Positions 51,900 to 60,163 are shown, counted from the stretch's first letter. The stretch: 64,000 nucleotides of DNA from Sphingobacteriaceae bacterium (GCA_947463785.1 CANHRG010000004.1:62001-126000), one strand, 5' to 3'. Numbers and translations: made by a program. The notes: generated by a model from the letters alone, not told the origin.

Positions 51900-53231
51900 A
51901 TGAACTACAAAATGATTATACAAAGCTTCCTACTTTTGCAGTTTTGTTATACGGCTAGTTTTGCACAAATACCCTCTTTTCAATGGGTAAACCCTAAAAG
52001 TTCTTTAAGAGAGCGCATTGATTTGGAGAGGCTTATTCATTCTAAAGAAGATATTCTAGGTAATTGGTTAGACCATGGCCCAGTGAAGACTTCTTTAAAC
52101 TTTAGTGATGATAAACAGATTGTGCTTGAGAAAATCAACTATTTTAATTTGAATAATGGAGAAAAAGTTTGGTTTACAAACAACGGTTCTCAACGAGTAT
52201 TTTCCTATTCTTTAGCTGATAATACCTTTAAACGGATAGATAAAAGCACCTATGCCGGTTATAATTTTAATGCTACTCAGTTTATTAGAAAAGATACACT
52301 ATATAGTGCTGGTGGTTATGGTTTTTGGAACTACAGCAATGTTTTAACTTATTTTGTGGAGTCAAAAGGTGAGTGGGAGCTAATCAGAACCGACGGTAGT
52401 ACTCCTAAAACTATATTAGGTGGTTATCAAGGTTACGATGCTAACAATGATATTTTTTATTCAGGTGCTTCAGAAGAGGAAACATTGGGCAAGCGTGTAG
52501 AAAAGGGCTTTGGTAACAAACTATATAAGTTTGATTTTAAGACATATAGTTGGGAAGATCTAGGGGAGCTTAACTCAGCATTACCTTATCAAATGCACCG
52601 AGAGATTTTTTGGACAGGTACCTACTTCTTACAATGGGCAAAGGATAAATTATTTATTATAGATCCAATTGCTAATAAGGTATACGTATATGAAGATAAT
52701 AAGCAGTACTTCCAGAACAATGCCCAATACTTTGCAAAAGGTGATACGGTAATTTGTTTTTGGGATCGAAAAGCAAATACGAACAAGTTCTCGGTATTAG
52801 ATCTCCTGAAGAAATCCAAACCAATTGGAGCCTTTTATCAGGAATCAAACATTGGGATTTATGTTACAGTAACTTTTGCTTCATGTCTACTAGCAGTAAT
52901 TGCATACGTTCAACGTAATAAAATAAGAGGACTGAAAATTCAGTCAATATTACAAAAACAGGAACTAGATTTGCTTAATGCACTCTTGCAATTGGAAGAT
53001 GGTGCGTATTTAAACAGTAATGAGTTGAATGACTTGCTTGGTTTGCACGGTAAATCACTAGAAAGTCAACGTAAAATAAGAATGAACGTGATTAATCAAG
53101 TAAACCACAAGATTAAACAGCGTTTCAATATCAGTGATGCTATTCAGCGTATAGGTGACCCAAGTGATAATAGGTTAAAACTGTACTATTTGAAGCAGGA
53201 GACCGTGAAAACTCTTGAAAAAAATATATAG
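51900..53231 (+). CDS. Membrane-anchored putative regulator with extracytoplasmic beta-propeller-like sensor
   Basis: 443 aa from ATG 51900. Signal sequence (MIIQSFLLLQFCYTASFAQ), about 290 exported residues rich in W, Y, N with kelch-like repeats (GGYGFWNYSNVLTYF, YKFDFKTYSWEDLGELN), one membrane helix at about 315-337 (GIYVTVTFASCLLAVIAYV), then about 105 cytoplasmic residues: a coiled coil (LQKQELDLLNALLQLEDG) and a helical domain (YLNSNELNDLLGLHGKSLES, QRKIRMNVINQVNHKIKQRF) resembling a winged helix. Likely transmits an envelope signal to DNA or a partner. Divergent from the envelope operon, which is a natural target. Confidence 0.6.
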   Translation: MNYKMIIQSFLLLQFCYTASFAQIPSFQWVNPKSSLRERIDLERLIHSKEDILGNWLDHGPVKTSLNFSDDKQIVLEKINYFNLNNGEKVWFTNNGSQRVFSYSLADNTFKRIDKSTYAGYNFNATQFIRKDTLYSAGGYGFWNYSNVLTYFVESKGEWELIRTDGSTPKTILGGYQGYDANNDIFYSGASEEETLGKRVEKGFGNKLYKFDFKTYSWEDLGELNSALPYQMHREIFWTGTYFLQWAKDKLFIIDPIANKVYVYEDNKQYFQNNAQYFAKGDTVICFWDRKANTNKFSVLDLLKKSKPIGAFYQESNIGIYVTVTFASCLLAVIAYVQRNKIRGLKIQSILQKQELDLLNALLQLEDGAYLNSNELNDLLGLHGKSLESQRKIRMNVINQVNHKIKQRFNISDAIQRIGDPSDNRLKLYYLKQETVKTLEKNI

Positions 53232-53243
53232 CATAGGAGGGCT

Positions 53244-54446
53244 CTATTCAATCACCCTCCCATGCATCTCATCTAGCATCTCACGGTCAAAACTATCAAG
53301 GTAGATGTTGGTGATACGGTTACCATACTCGTGTCCTAGAGCCTCAGCAATGAGCTCATTCGAGTAACCTAACCGCTTTGCACTGGTAGCAAAGGTGTGC
53401 CTAGCAACATACGTAGTTAATGGAGCATTGATACCAACATGCTCACCTAACCGTTTCAAATACTTATTGGTGGTTTTGATCCACTGGTTGATCAATTCCT
53501 TGGCCCGTAAGCTATCCTCGGTGATATCATTAGGTAGTATCGGCAACAAGTATTGAGCCCCTGGCTGATGAAGCTCATTAAGAATAGCTTCGGCCTTTGA
53601 GAAAAGCTTGATATTGTAAAGTTTGTGGGTCTTTCTCCTGCGATAAATCACTCTCCCATCCACCAGATTCTTTGGAGTGAGGTAGGCTAAATCGGTGAAG
53701 GATATCCCAATTAAATAGAAGCTCAACAGGAAGCATTTTAAAGCCCTCTCAGCTGCTTTATTATCTGATAGATCTAGTTGCTCCAGCTTAGCAACATCTT
53801 GCCTTAAAACCGCTCTTTTCTGAGTTCTTTCAGACCTGATCTGTAACTCATAAAATGGATAATGAGAACGATCAACCACTTTACGTTTGATGGCCTTATT
53901 GTAGATAGCCCGTAGGGTTCTGAAATAGTTTGAAATACTATTCAACTTCAACCCTTGTACAGCTAACTGTTGGCTGAATTGCTCCAACAAAGTATAGGTG
54001 ATTTGAGGGAAGCTGATGTTAGGGTCTCCATAAAACTCCAAGAACCTGTTTACTGCGGTTTGGTAGATGATGGCATTCCCAGTTTTGTTCAGCTGGTGCA
54101 TCTCGGCTATCAATTCCTCAGCAAAAGCTTTAAAGGTATTAACATTTTTGGCCTTGGGTTTCCCAGCTAAAATTGCTTTTAAAGCCTCCATAGTGAACTC
54201 CTCTCCCAGCTCTAAAACAGCACGCCGTATCTCCACATACTTTTTAGCCAACTGCTGATTAAACTGTACCGCATTGGGGTAAGTTCTATCAATTTCTGAA
54301 GCGTTTTGAACCCAGAATTCTGCAGGAATGGAGATACCTGAAACAAGGGTATAAACTTTGTTGTATTGGGTAATTCTGTAGATGATAGGATAGGTTCCAT
54401 CTACTTTCCGTCTTCTGGTGTCCAGAAGGGTCTTAACATGTACCAT
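53244..54446 (-). CDS. Tyrosine recombinase (island integrase)
   Basis: 400 aa Bacteroidota-type integrase: arm-binding N-terminus (VHVKTLLDTRRRKVDGTYPI), SAM-like core-binding domain, catalytic domain from about 215. Visible catalytic elements: Lys in RRRKTHKLYNIKL, ARHTFATSAKRLG (Arg II, with Tyr instead of His in front), LGHEYGNRITNIYLDSF (Tyr nucleophile). At the Arg I position (GxR or YTRGMSF in relatives) the sequence is YLIGISF. It is located next to the intact tRNA, as expected for an integrase that targets it. Confidence 0.94.
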   Translation of the reverse strand: MVHVKTLLDTRRRKVDGTYPIIYRITQYNKVYTLVSGISIPAEFWVQNASEIDRTYPNAVQFNQQLAKKYVEIRRAVLELGEEFTMEALKAILAGKPKAKNVNTFKAFAEELIAEMHQLNKTGNAIIYQTAVNRFLEFYGDPNISFPQITYTLLEQFSQQLAVQGLKLNSISNYFRTLRAIYNKAIKRKVVDRSHYPFYELQIRSERTQKRAVLRQDVAKLEQLDLSDNKAAERALKCFLLSFYLIGISFTDLAYLTPKNLVDGRVIYRRRKTHKLYNIKLFSKAEAILNELHQPGAQYLLPILPNDITEDSLRAKELINQWIKTTNKYLKRLGEHVGINAPLTTYVARHTFATSAKRLGYSNELIAEALGHEYGNRITNIYLDSFDREMLDEMHGRVIE

Positions 54447-54470
54447 AATAAGGTGTGGTTATGGTCATGA

Positions 54471-54491
54471 TTTGCAAAAAGTTTGCAAAAA
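54471..54491 (+). repeat. Candidate integrase arm-type sites, right end
   Basis: TTTGCAAAAA at 54471-54480 and 54482-54491, 11 bp apart, upstream of the integrase gene and 97 bp from attR. Same TGCAAA core and spacing as at the left end. Confidence 0.5.
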
Positions 54492-54557
54492 CCAGGCTAG
54501 AAATGCCTCAAAAGGCCCTCTAAAATTAAGTCTAGAAAAAAGCGCTATAAAATAAAA

Positions 54558-54586
54558 AAGCACCTACATGTACTGTAAGTGCTTTT
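54558..54586 (-). terminator. tRNA-Val terminator copy carried by the island
   Basis: AAGCAC/GTGCTT hairpin with T run, almost identical to 35974-36002. It restores termination of the reconstituted tRNA gene. Confidence 0.75.
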
Positions 54587-54587
54587 A

Positions 54588-54640
54588 AACTGTGGAGGCT
54601 ACTGGATTCGAACCAGTGACCCTCTGCTTGTAAGGCAGAT
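54588..54640. repeat. attR: 53-bp direct repeat overlapping tRNA-Val
   Basis: Identical to 36004-36056. Ends at the anticodon stem; beyond 54640 the sequence is chromosomal tRNA 5' half. Confidence 0.95.
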
Positions 54641-54667
54641 GCTCTGAACCAGCTGAGCTAAGCCTCC
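54593..54667 (-). tRNA. tRNA-Val(TAC)
   Basis: 75 nt. Acceptor GGAGGCT/AGCCTCC plus A discriminator, D arm AGCTCAGCTGGTT, anticodon loop CTTACAA (TAC), T loop GGTTCGAATCC. CCA not encoded. The 3' half is supplied by the island, the 5' half is chromosomal. Confidence 0.95.
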
Positions 54668-54868
54668 TTTGGGGACTGCAAATATAGAAGGTCTGGGCAA
54701 TTCTTCAAAAAAAATCTAAAATTTAATTTTTTAGCTCAAAACCTAGCCTACCACTTACATGTTGAAAAAAGCAAAAAACTGATAAATAGGGCTTTACGTA
54801 ATTTTTAGAAGATATTTTTTAGGCTTATCCACATTTGCTTGTATATTCGTTAAACCAAAATCACGATC

Positions 54869-55831
54869 ATGGCTGCAGTAAATATTCCACGTCTCGACCT
54901 GAACGATTACATCTACGGTACTCCCGAACAAAAGAAAAAATTTTCTGAAGATTTGGGTAATGCCTATCAAGAAACCGGCTTTGTTACCATTGCCAACCAC
55001 GGCATGACTCCCGAATTAATTAATGAACTTTATACAGAGGTCAAAAACTTTTTCGAACTGCCCGAGGCGGTAAAAATGAAGTATGAAATTCCGGAACTTG
55101 CTGGCCAACGTGGTTACACTAGTAAGGGAAAAGAGAAGGCAAAGGATTCAAAAACGCCTGATCTGAAAGAATTTTGGCAACGTGGGCAAACGGTTACCGA
55201 TAACGATCCGGTAAAAAACGAATACCCAGACAATTGTGTGGTGGCAGAAGCTCCACGCTTCAATACCATTACACAAGAAGTTTACGAGCGATTGGAAGCC
55301 TCTGGCAAACACTTATTGCAAGCTATTGCAGATTATTTGGGTTTACCTACCACCTATTTTGACGACAAAGTACACAATGGAAACTCGATTTTAAGAGCCA
55401 TCCATTACTTCCCTATCGAAGATCCGGATAGCATTCCGGCAGATGCAGTTCGTGCCGGTGCACATGAAGATATTAATTTAATTACCCTACTGATCGGAGC
55501 CAGTGCAGATGGCCTGGAAGTGCTAACCCGCGATGGCGAATGGTTTCCGGTTAAGGCTCATGGCGAAGACATTGTAGTAAACGTAGGCGATATGTTGCAG
55601 CGTTTAACCAATAATAAGCTGAAATCAACTACCCATCGCGTAGTCAATCCGCCTAGAGAATTGATGAAAACTTCGCGTTTTTCGGTGCCGTTTTTCTTGC
55701 ATCCCAAATCAGAAATGGATTTGAGCTGTTTGGCGTCTTGTATTGATGCTGATAACCCAAAAGCATACAGTGATATAACCGCCGGTGAATACCTGGATGA
55801 GCGCTTAAAAGAAATTGGGTTGAAGAAATAA
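54869..55831 (+). CDS. 2-oxoglutarate/Fe(II)-dependent oxygenase, isopenicillin N synthase-like
   Basis: 320 aa. N-terminal DIOX_N region (ETGFVTIANHGMTPELINEL) and 2OG-FeII_Oxy core with Fe ligands His and Asp in GAHEDINLITLLIG, His in STTHRVVNP, and RFSVPFFLHP with the 2OG-binding Arg and Ser. Such proteins hydroxylate or cyclise small molecules. No biosynthetic cluster is adjacent, so the substrate is unknown. Confidence 0.9.
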   Translation: MAAVNIPRLDLNDYIYGTPEQKKKFSEDLGNAYQETGFVTIANHGMTPELINELYTEVKNFFELPEAVKMKYEIPELAGQRGYTSKGKEKAKDSKTPDLKEFWQRGQTVTDNDPVKNEYPDNCVVAEAPRFNTITQEVYERLEASGKHLLQAIADYLGLPTTYFDDKVHNGNSILRAIHYFPIEDPDSIPADAVRAGAHEDINLITLLIGASADGLEVLTRDGEWFPVKAHGEDIVVNVGDMLQRLTNNKLKSTTHRVVNPPRELMKTSRFSVPFFLHPKSEMDLSCLASCIDADNPKAYSDITAGEYLDERLKEIGLKK

Positions 55832-55853
55832 GTTGAAATTTGATGAAAAGTTT

Positions 55854-55882
55854 AACCCGGTTTGCACACAGCAGGCCGGGTT
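55854..55882 (+). terminator. Terminator of the oxygenase gene
   Basis: AACCCGG/CCGGGTT stem, 15-nt loop, then T-rich run. Located between convergent genes. Confidence 0.78.
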
Positions 55883-56362
55883 TTATTTTTTCATAGCTAC
55901 CTGAATACTTTGCAAGAGTTCATTGGCATGCTGGCTACCAATAATGTACACAAAACCATCCTTATCGTGTAAGTGTACGGCATCTTTACCCCCGGCATAA
56001 AAACGGATGGTGCCGTTCTTGTGTAAATTGTAAACCGGATTATTGATAAAGAATTTACTGTAAGGCTGTCTTTCAGCTTTTACTATGCTGTTAAGATCAA
56101 TTTTTACCAGTTTGGTTGTCCACAACCCATCTAAAATCACCGATTTGTTTTTAACGGTAGTCCGGAAATGCATCAAAAACATCATGATTACCGAAATAAT
56201 CAGGATGCCGAAACCAACCACCAGGAAAAGCTCTGCATTGTCGTCATTTTCAGAAAAATAATAGGCCGCAAAACAAAACAAAGCCATCACCATCCGGATG
56301 CTGATCCGGTTATAATCTCTGCCTAAATACTGTTTTTCAACAAAGCTAATTTCAGATTCCAT
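55883..56362 (-). CDS. Membrane protein with PH-like domain, unknown
   Basis: About 159 aa from the Met at 56362 (MESEISFVEKQYLGRDYNRI), with an earlier Met at 56368. Two membrane segments (MVMALFCFAAYYFS and LFLVVGFGILIISVIMMFLM) followed by a beta-rich C-terminus (KNKSVILDGLWTTKLVKIDL, GTIRFYAGGKDAVHLHDKDG) that looks like a bacterial PH domain. Its start overlaps tilS, so it is coupled to it. Function unknown. Confidence 0.65.
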   Translation of the reverse strand: MESEISFVEKQYLGRDYNRISIRMVMALFCFAAYYFSENDDNAELFLVVGFGILIISVIMMFLMHFRTTVKNKSVILDGLWTTKLVKIDLNSIVKAERQPYSKFFINNPVYNLHKNGTIRFYAGGKDAVHLHDKDGFVYIIGSQHANELLQSIQVAMKK

Positions 56363-57701
56363 GTTCATGAACTTCTTCGAATATAACTACTTTTTTAGTG
56401 TTTGCGCTAATTTTATAGCGCTCGTCAATGCGCAAATCCTGAACCCACACAATATCGCCGTTGGCATTTTCTAAAACACCAATGTATTGCTTTTGGCTCA
56501 ATGGTATTTTTTGCTCAGTAAATAAATCACTCAATTTTTTCTTGCCCTTCATGCCAAAGGGCTGAAAGGCGTCGCCCAAATTCCAACTTCGCAGGGTTAA
56601 GGGATAATTGAGCAAATCCGCATCCAATTGTGCCTTACCCGGATGTTTATCCAGCTTAAATTCGGCTAAAGGCAATATAGTCATTGCGAAAACCCTGTTG
56701 TTCCACTTGAATTGCTTGGTCTCAGCATCAATTTTTACACAAGACTCCTGCTCTTTCTTCAAAGACGATAAGAGTAGGCGCCCACGATCTAGCAAGAGCT
56801 GATGACTGGCCGATTCAAAAACCTTACCCGGCTGACCATGCCAAGACTCTACCAAATTAGACAAAACGGCTTCAGTAAATCCATATTCTCTAAACAACTC
56901 AAATAGTAAGGTGTTTACAGGCTTTAGTTGTTGTAAAGCGGCTAAATCAATCTCAATGGTGTCTGAGCTTGTATTTTGGAATAAATTTTTGCGTAGTTCT
57001 TCCACCTTGAGGTGCAATAATTCCTCCAAATCGGCCATCCTACGCCGATTCAATTCAAAAGTTTCTTCCAATGCCGGATTGAGTTCTTTGAGTTTCGGAA
57101 TCACTTCCAGACGAATTTTATTACGGGCATATTTGGCTGATTCATTCGAACTATCGTCGCGGTAGCTCATTTGCAAGTGTTCAACCAACTGATCGATTTC
57201 TGCTCGTGTAAGAAATAGCAAAGGCCGAATTAAGCGACCCCTTTTGGGCAAAATGCCATGCAGTCCGCTAATTCCTGTACCCCTAGTCAAGTTTAGCAAA
57301 ATGGTTTCGATACTGTCGTTTTGGTGATGAGCCAAGGCAATGTAATCGAAATTTTGCTCCGCCCGGAGTTCTTCTAACCAGTGATAACGCAGGTTTCTGG
57401 CCGCCATTTGCACGGAAATTTTATTCGTTTTGGCATACGTTGCGGTATCAAAACGGTTTAAAAAAAAGGGAACGTCCAAGCTGGCAGCCAAATCGCGGCA
57501 AAATGCTTCGTCTCCGTCCGATTCTTCGGCACGTAGCTTAAAATTAACATGCGCAATGGCAAACGAATAGCCAGATGCCTTGAAGAGTTGAGCCATTAAC
57601 ACCGAATCGCGACCACCACTTACGGCCAACAAAACACGATCATGGGGTGCAAAAAGCAAGTTTTGATCAATAAAATCAACGAATTGAGCTGAAGGCAACA
57701 T
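56352..57701 (-). CDS. tilS: tRNA(Ile)-lysidine synthetase
   Basis: 449 aa from ATG 57701. PP-loop ATPase motif LLAVSGGRDSVLMAQLF (SGGxDS), then ALAHHQNDSIETILLNLTRG and GLHGILPKRGRLIRPLLFLT. It converts C34 of the AUA-reading tRNA-Ile to lysidine. The C-terminal TilS domain (PFGMKGKKKLSDLFTEQKIP) is present. A TTTG-18-bp-TAAATTTG promoter ends 4 nt before the ATG, so the mRNA is likely leaderless. Confidence 0.95.
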   Translation of the reverse strand: MLPSAQFVDFIDQNLLFAPHDRVLLAVSGGRDSVLMAQLFKASGYSFAIAHVNFKLRAEESDGDEAFCRDLAASLDVPFFLNRFDTATYAKTNKISVQMAARNLRYHWLEELRAEQNFDYIALAHHQNDSIETILLNLTRGTGISGLHGILPKRGRLIRPLLFLTRAEIDQLVEHLQMSYRDDSSNESAKYARNKIRLEVIPKLKELNPALEETFELNRRRMADLEELLHLKVEELRKNLFQNTSSDTIEIDLAALQQLKPVNTLLFELFREYGFTEAVLSNLVESWHGQPGKVFESASHQLLLDRGRLLLSSLKKEQESCVKIDAETKQFKWNNRVFAMTILPLAEFKLDKHPGKAQLDADLLNYPLTLRSWNLGDAFQPFGMKGKKKLSDLFTEQKIPLSQKQYIGVLENANGDIVWVQDLRIDERYKISANTKKVVIFEEVHEHGI

Positions 57702-57705
57702 CAAC

Positions 57706-57735
57706 CAAATTTATTTATTAAAATCCTTAGCCAAA
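57706..57735 (-). promoter_or_regulatory. Promoter of tilS, -7 box 4 nt from start
   Basis: Minus strand: TTTG at 57732-57735, 18 bp, TAAATTTG at 57706-57713, ATG at 57701. Good consensus promoter giving an essentially leaderless mRNA. Confidence 0.65.
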
Positions 57736-57739
57736 AACC

Positions 57740-57747
57740 TAATTTTG
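57740..57747 (+). promoter_or_regulatory. -7 box of the OstA-like gene, 4 nt from GTG start
   Basis: TAATTTTG with GTG at 57752. Its upstream half overlaps the divergent tilS -33 region (57732-57735), so the two polymerases would compete for the same DNA. Confidence 0.5.
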
Positions 57748-57751
57748 CGTA

Positions 57752-59584
57752 GTGAAGAAACTACTCCTCATTTTCACGTTTACTTCGGTTGCGCTAGCCA
57801 GTATGGCTCAGCAAATCAATCGGGTACAATTGGTTTCCTCGCAGAAAGTAATCGGGATGCCCAATGTAGATTTACTCAAAGTAGTCAGACCGGTTTTTTC
57901 ACAAGACAATTCAACGCTTTCTGCCGATAGTGCTTACTTCAATCAGGCCCAAAACACCTTTGATGCCTTTGGCAATGTAGTTATTACCCAAAGTAACGGA
58001 ACCGTTGTGTATTCTGATTTGTTGAATTACAACGGAAACACCAAAATCGCCATTCTTACCAACAGAGTTCGGTTAGTTGACGGCGATGCCACGCTGAGCA
58101 CCGAATACATGACCTACAACATGGGTACTCGGGTAGGCACCTATACCGGTGGCGGTAAAATTGTAAACGGCAAGAATACGCTAACCAGTAAAAACGGTTT
58201 TTATTTTGCCGCTTCGCGTGATGCCTATTTCCGCTACGATGTACTGGTAACCACTCCCGATGCTTTGATTAAATCGGATACTTTACGTTACAATTCCGGA
58301 TCAAAAATTGCCTATTTCTATGGTCCAACGAATATTTACGGAAAAGACGATACCCTGTACACCGAAAATGGCGATTACAACACCTTATACGATCAGGCCA
58401 GATTTGGCAAGAATAACCTCTACACCCAAGGCAGCAAATCACTAACCGGCGATAGCTTGTTTTACGATCGTAAAAAGGGCTATGGTAGAGCCGTTAAAAA
58501 CATCACGTTTATCGATACAGCTGAAAAAATTACGCTAAAGGGCAATTTAGGTATTTATAAAAAGGCAGATGAAAGCACCTTGGTAACGCAAAATGCCTAC
58601 GTTATTCTAACCACCGAAACCGATTCGACCAAGGTAGACTCTATCTGGATTACAGCCGACACCTTGTACAGCAAGGTTGTATTGGCGAGCAAAGTGAGTG
58701 CAACCAAATTATCTGGAATTGCGGTTGAGGGTAAGAAGCCTGCATCGGTACAAGAACAGCAAAAGCTACCCGAAAAAAAACCGGCTACCGTTTTAATTCC
58801 AGCTACGAAGGTTGATGAACCTAAATCCCGAAAGGATTCAAAAAAGGACAAGAAAACTGCGCTAAATACAAAGGGAGATCTGAGTGTGGCTGTACTTCCG
58901 GCAGATAGTACGGCATCTACTGATACGATAAAAGCCCGAACGCTATCCGCATTTCACAAGGTAAAAATTTACAAATCTGATTTACAGGCAAAAGCCGATT
59001 CCTTGTTTTTCAGTTATAGTGATTCCATCATGCGCTGCTACCAGGATCCGATGATCTGGACGCAGGGTTCGCAACTAAATTCAGATACTTTATACCTGCA
59101 GCTTCAAAATAAAAAATTACACAAAATGCTTCTGGACAATAAGGGATTTATTGTAAGCACAGAAGGAGATTCCATTCGTTTTAACCAGGTAAAAGGCAAG
59201 CAGATGACTGGTTATTTTAAGGAGAATAAACTCCGTGAATTGGCGGTGGATGGCAACGCCGAGAGTGTTTATTTTGCTAAGGAAGACAGTACATATACCG
59301 GAATGAATCGTTCGTTAAGTAGCAGGATTAAGCTAAAATTCGGGAATAATGAATTGAGCGACATTTATTTTCTAGCCAAACCCGAAATGACCTACCTGCC
59401 CATTGAAGAGGTTACAGATGATAAAAGCATTTTGGAGGGATTTATTTGGAAACCGAAAGATAGACCAATTAGCAAAGAGGCCATCATTCCTAGTTTAGCT
59501 AAACCCAAAAAGATTGAGACGAAAACAGAAGCTAAGAAGGTAAGCCCCGCTCCCATTAAAAAGTCTGGGAAAAAGAAGTTTTAG
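57752..59584 (+). CDS. OstA-like / LptA-family protein
   Basis: 610 aa, starting with GTG 57752. Signal peptide KKLLLIFTFTSVALASMAQ. Repeated OstA-type beta segments (for example STLSADSAYFNQAQNTFDAF, GNVVITQSNGTVVYSDLL, NGDATLSTEYMTYN-type) typical of LptA/LptD N-terminal domains in Bacteroidota. A Lys/Pro-rich insertion lies near 330-375, and the tail is basic. Probably part of the LPS transport bridge. Larger than E. coli LptA (about 185 aa). Convergent with rdgB, overlap 4 bp. Confidence 0.82.
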   Translation: MKKLLLIFTFTSVALASMAQQINRVQLVSSQKVIGMPNVDLLKVVRPVFSQDNSTLSADSAYFNQAQNTFDAFGNVVITQSNGTVVYSDLLNYNGNTKIAILTNRVRLVDGDATLSTEYMTYNMGTRVGTYTGGGKIVNGKNTLTSKNGFYFAASRDAYFRYDVLVTTPDALIKSDTLRYNSGSKIAYFYGPTNIYGKDDTLYTENGDYNTLYDQARFGKNNLYTQGSKSLTGDSLFYDRKKGYGRAVKNITFIDTAEKITLKGNLGIYKKADESTLVTQNAYVILTTETDSTKVDSIWITADTLYSKVVLASKVSATKLSGIAVEGKKPASVQEQQKLPEKKPATVLIPATKVDEPKSRKDSKKDKKTALNTKGDLSVAVLPADSTASTDTIKARTLSAFHKVKIYKSDLQAKADSLFFSYSDSIMRCYQDPMIWTQGSQLNSDTLYLQLQNKKLHKMLLDNKGFIVSTEGDSIRFNQVKGKQMTGYFKENKLRELAVDGNAESVYFAKEDSTYTGMNRSLSSRIKLKFGNNELSDIYFLAKPEMTYLPIEEVTDDKSILEGFIWKPKDRPISKEAIIPSLAKPKKIETKTEAKKVSPAPIKKSGKKKF

Positions 59585-60162
59585 ATTTTATACTTCAAAA
59601 AGTTGATCAATTGATCCATGGCTTTGGCTCGGTGTGAAATCCGATTTTTTTCCTCCTGATCCATTTCTGCAAACGTGATCTCGTATCCATCGGGAATAAA
59701 AATAGGGTCGTAGCCAAATCCTCCTCCTCCATAAGGAGCAAGTGTAATTTTTCCGGTTACTCTTCCTTCAAACACGTGCTCTTCCCCATCCCAGATTAAT
59801 GAAATTACTGAAACAAAACTAGCTCTACGCTGTTGCTTATCAGACATTTTGCTTAAAACGAGTTCTAGATTTAGCTTGGGGTCACGCTGACCGGAATAGC
59901 GGGCAGAATAAATCCCGGGCTCTCCATTCAAGGCTTCAACCACCAGGCCCGAATCGTCGGCAAAGCAATTCATACCGTAGTTTGCATACACATACCGGCT
60001 TTTAATACCCGCATTTTCCACAAAGGTGCTGCCTATTTCTTCAATATCTTCTGAACAGCCAATATCGGTTAAGCTTTTTAAACGCAGACACGCACCTATC
60101 ATGGCTGCAACTTCCTCTAGCTTATGGTTATTGTGGGTGGCAAAAACTAAATCCAGATCCAT
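59581..60162 (-). CDS. rdgB: Non-canonical purine NTP pyrophosphatase (ITP/XTP)
   Basis: 193 aa, full length. FATHNNHKLEEVAAMIG at the N-terminus, FADDSGLVVEALNGEPGIYSARY, and GGGFGYDPIFIPDGY. It hydrolyses dITP and XTP to monophosphates and keeps deaminated purines out of DNA. It is 1 bp after the upstream hypothetical gene, so the two form an operon. Confidence 0.95.
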   Translation of the reverse strand: MDLDLVFATHNNHKLEEVAAMIGACLRLKSLTDIGCSEDIEEIGSTFVENAGIKSRYVYANYGMNCFADDSGLVVEALNGEPGIYSARYSGQRDPKLNLELVLSKMSDKQQRRASFVSVISLIWDGEEHVFEGRVTGKITLAPYGGGGFGYDPIFIPDGYEITFAEMDQEEKNRISHRAKAMDQLINFLKYKI

Positions 60163-60163
60163 T

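Larger units (their letters stand above)
36004..54640. mobile_element. 18.6-kb genomic island integrated in tRNA-Val(TAC)
   Basis: Bounded by the 53-bp repeats, with the tyrosine integrase gene adjacent to the intact tRNA and transcribed away from it. The gene content differs from the flanking core: more AT-rich, many orphan genes, umuDC, radC, Xre/PadR/MerR regulators and a RepL-like protein. There is no relaxase, coupling protein or type IV secretion gene, so it is not self-conjugative. It might be mobilised in trans or excise and replicate transiently. The remnant umuC at 40893 shows earlier rearrangement. Confidence 0.93.

Noticed and set aside
35900-54700. CRISPR array, IS element or prophage genes in the island
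   Set aside because: No regularly spaced repeats, no transposase and no capsid, portal or terminase genes were seen.
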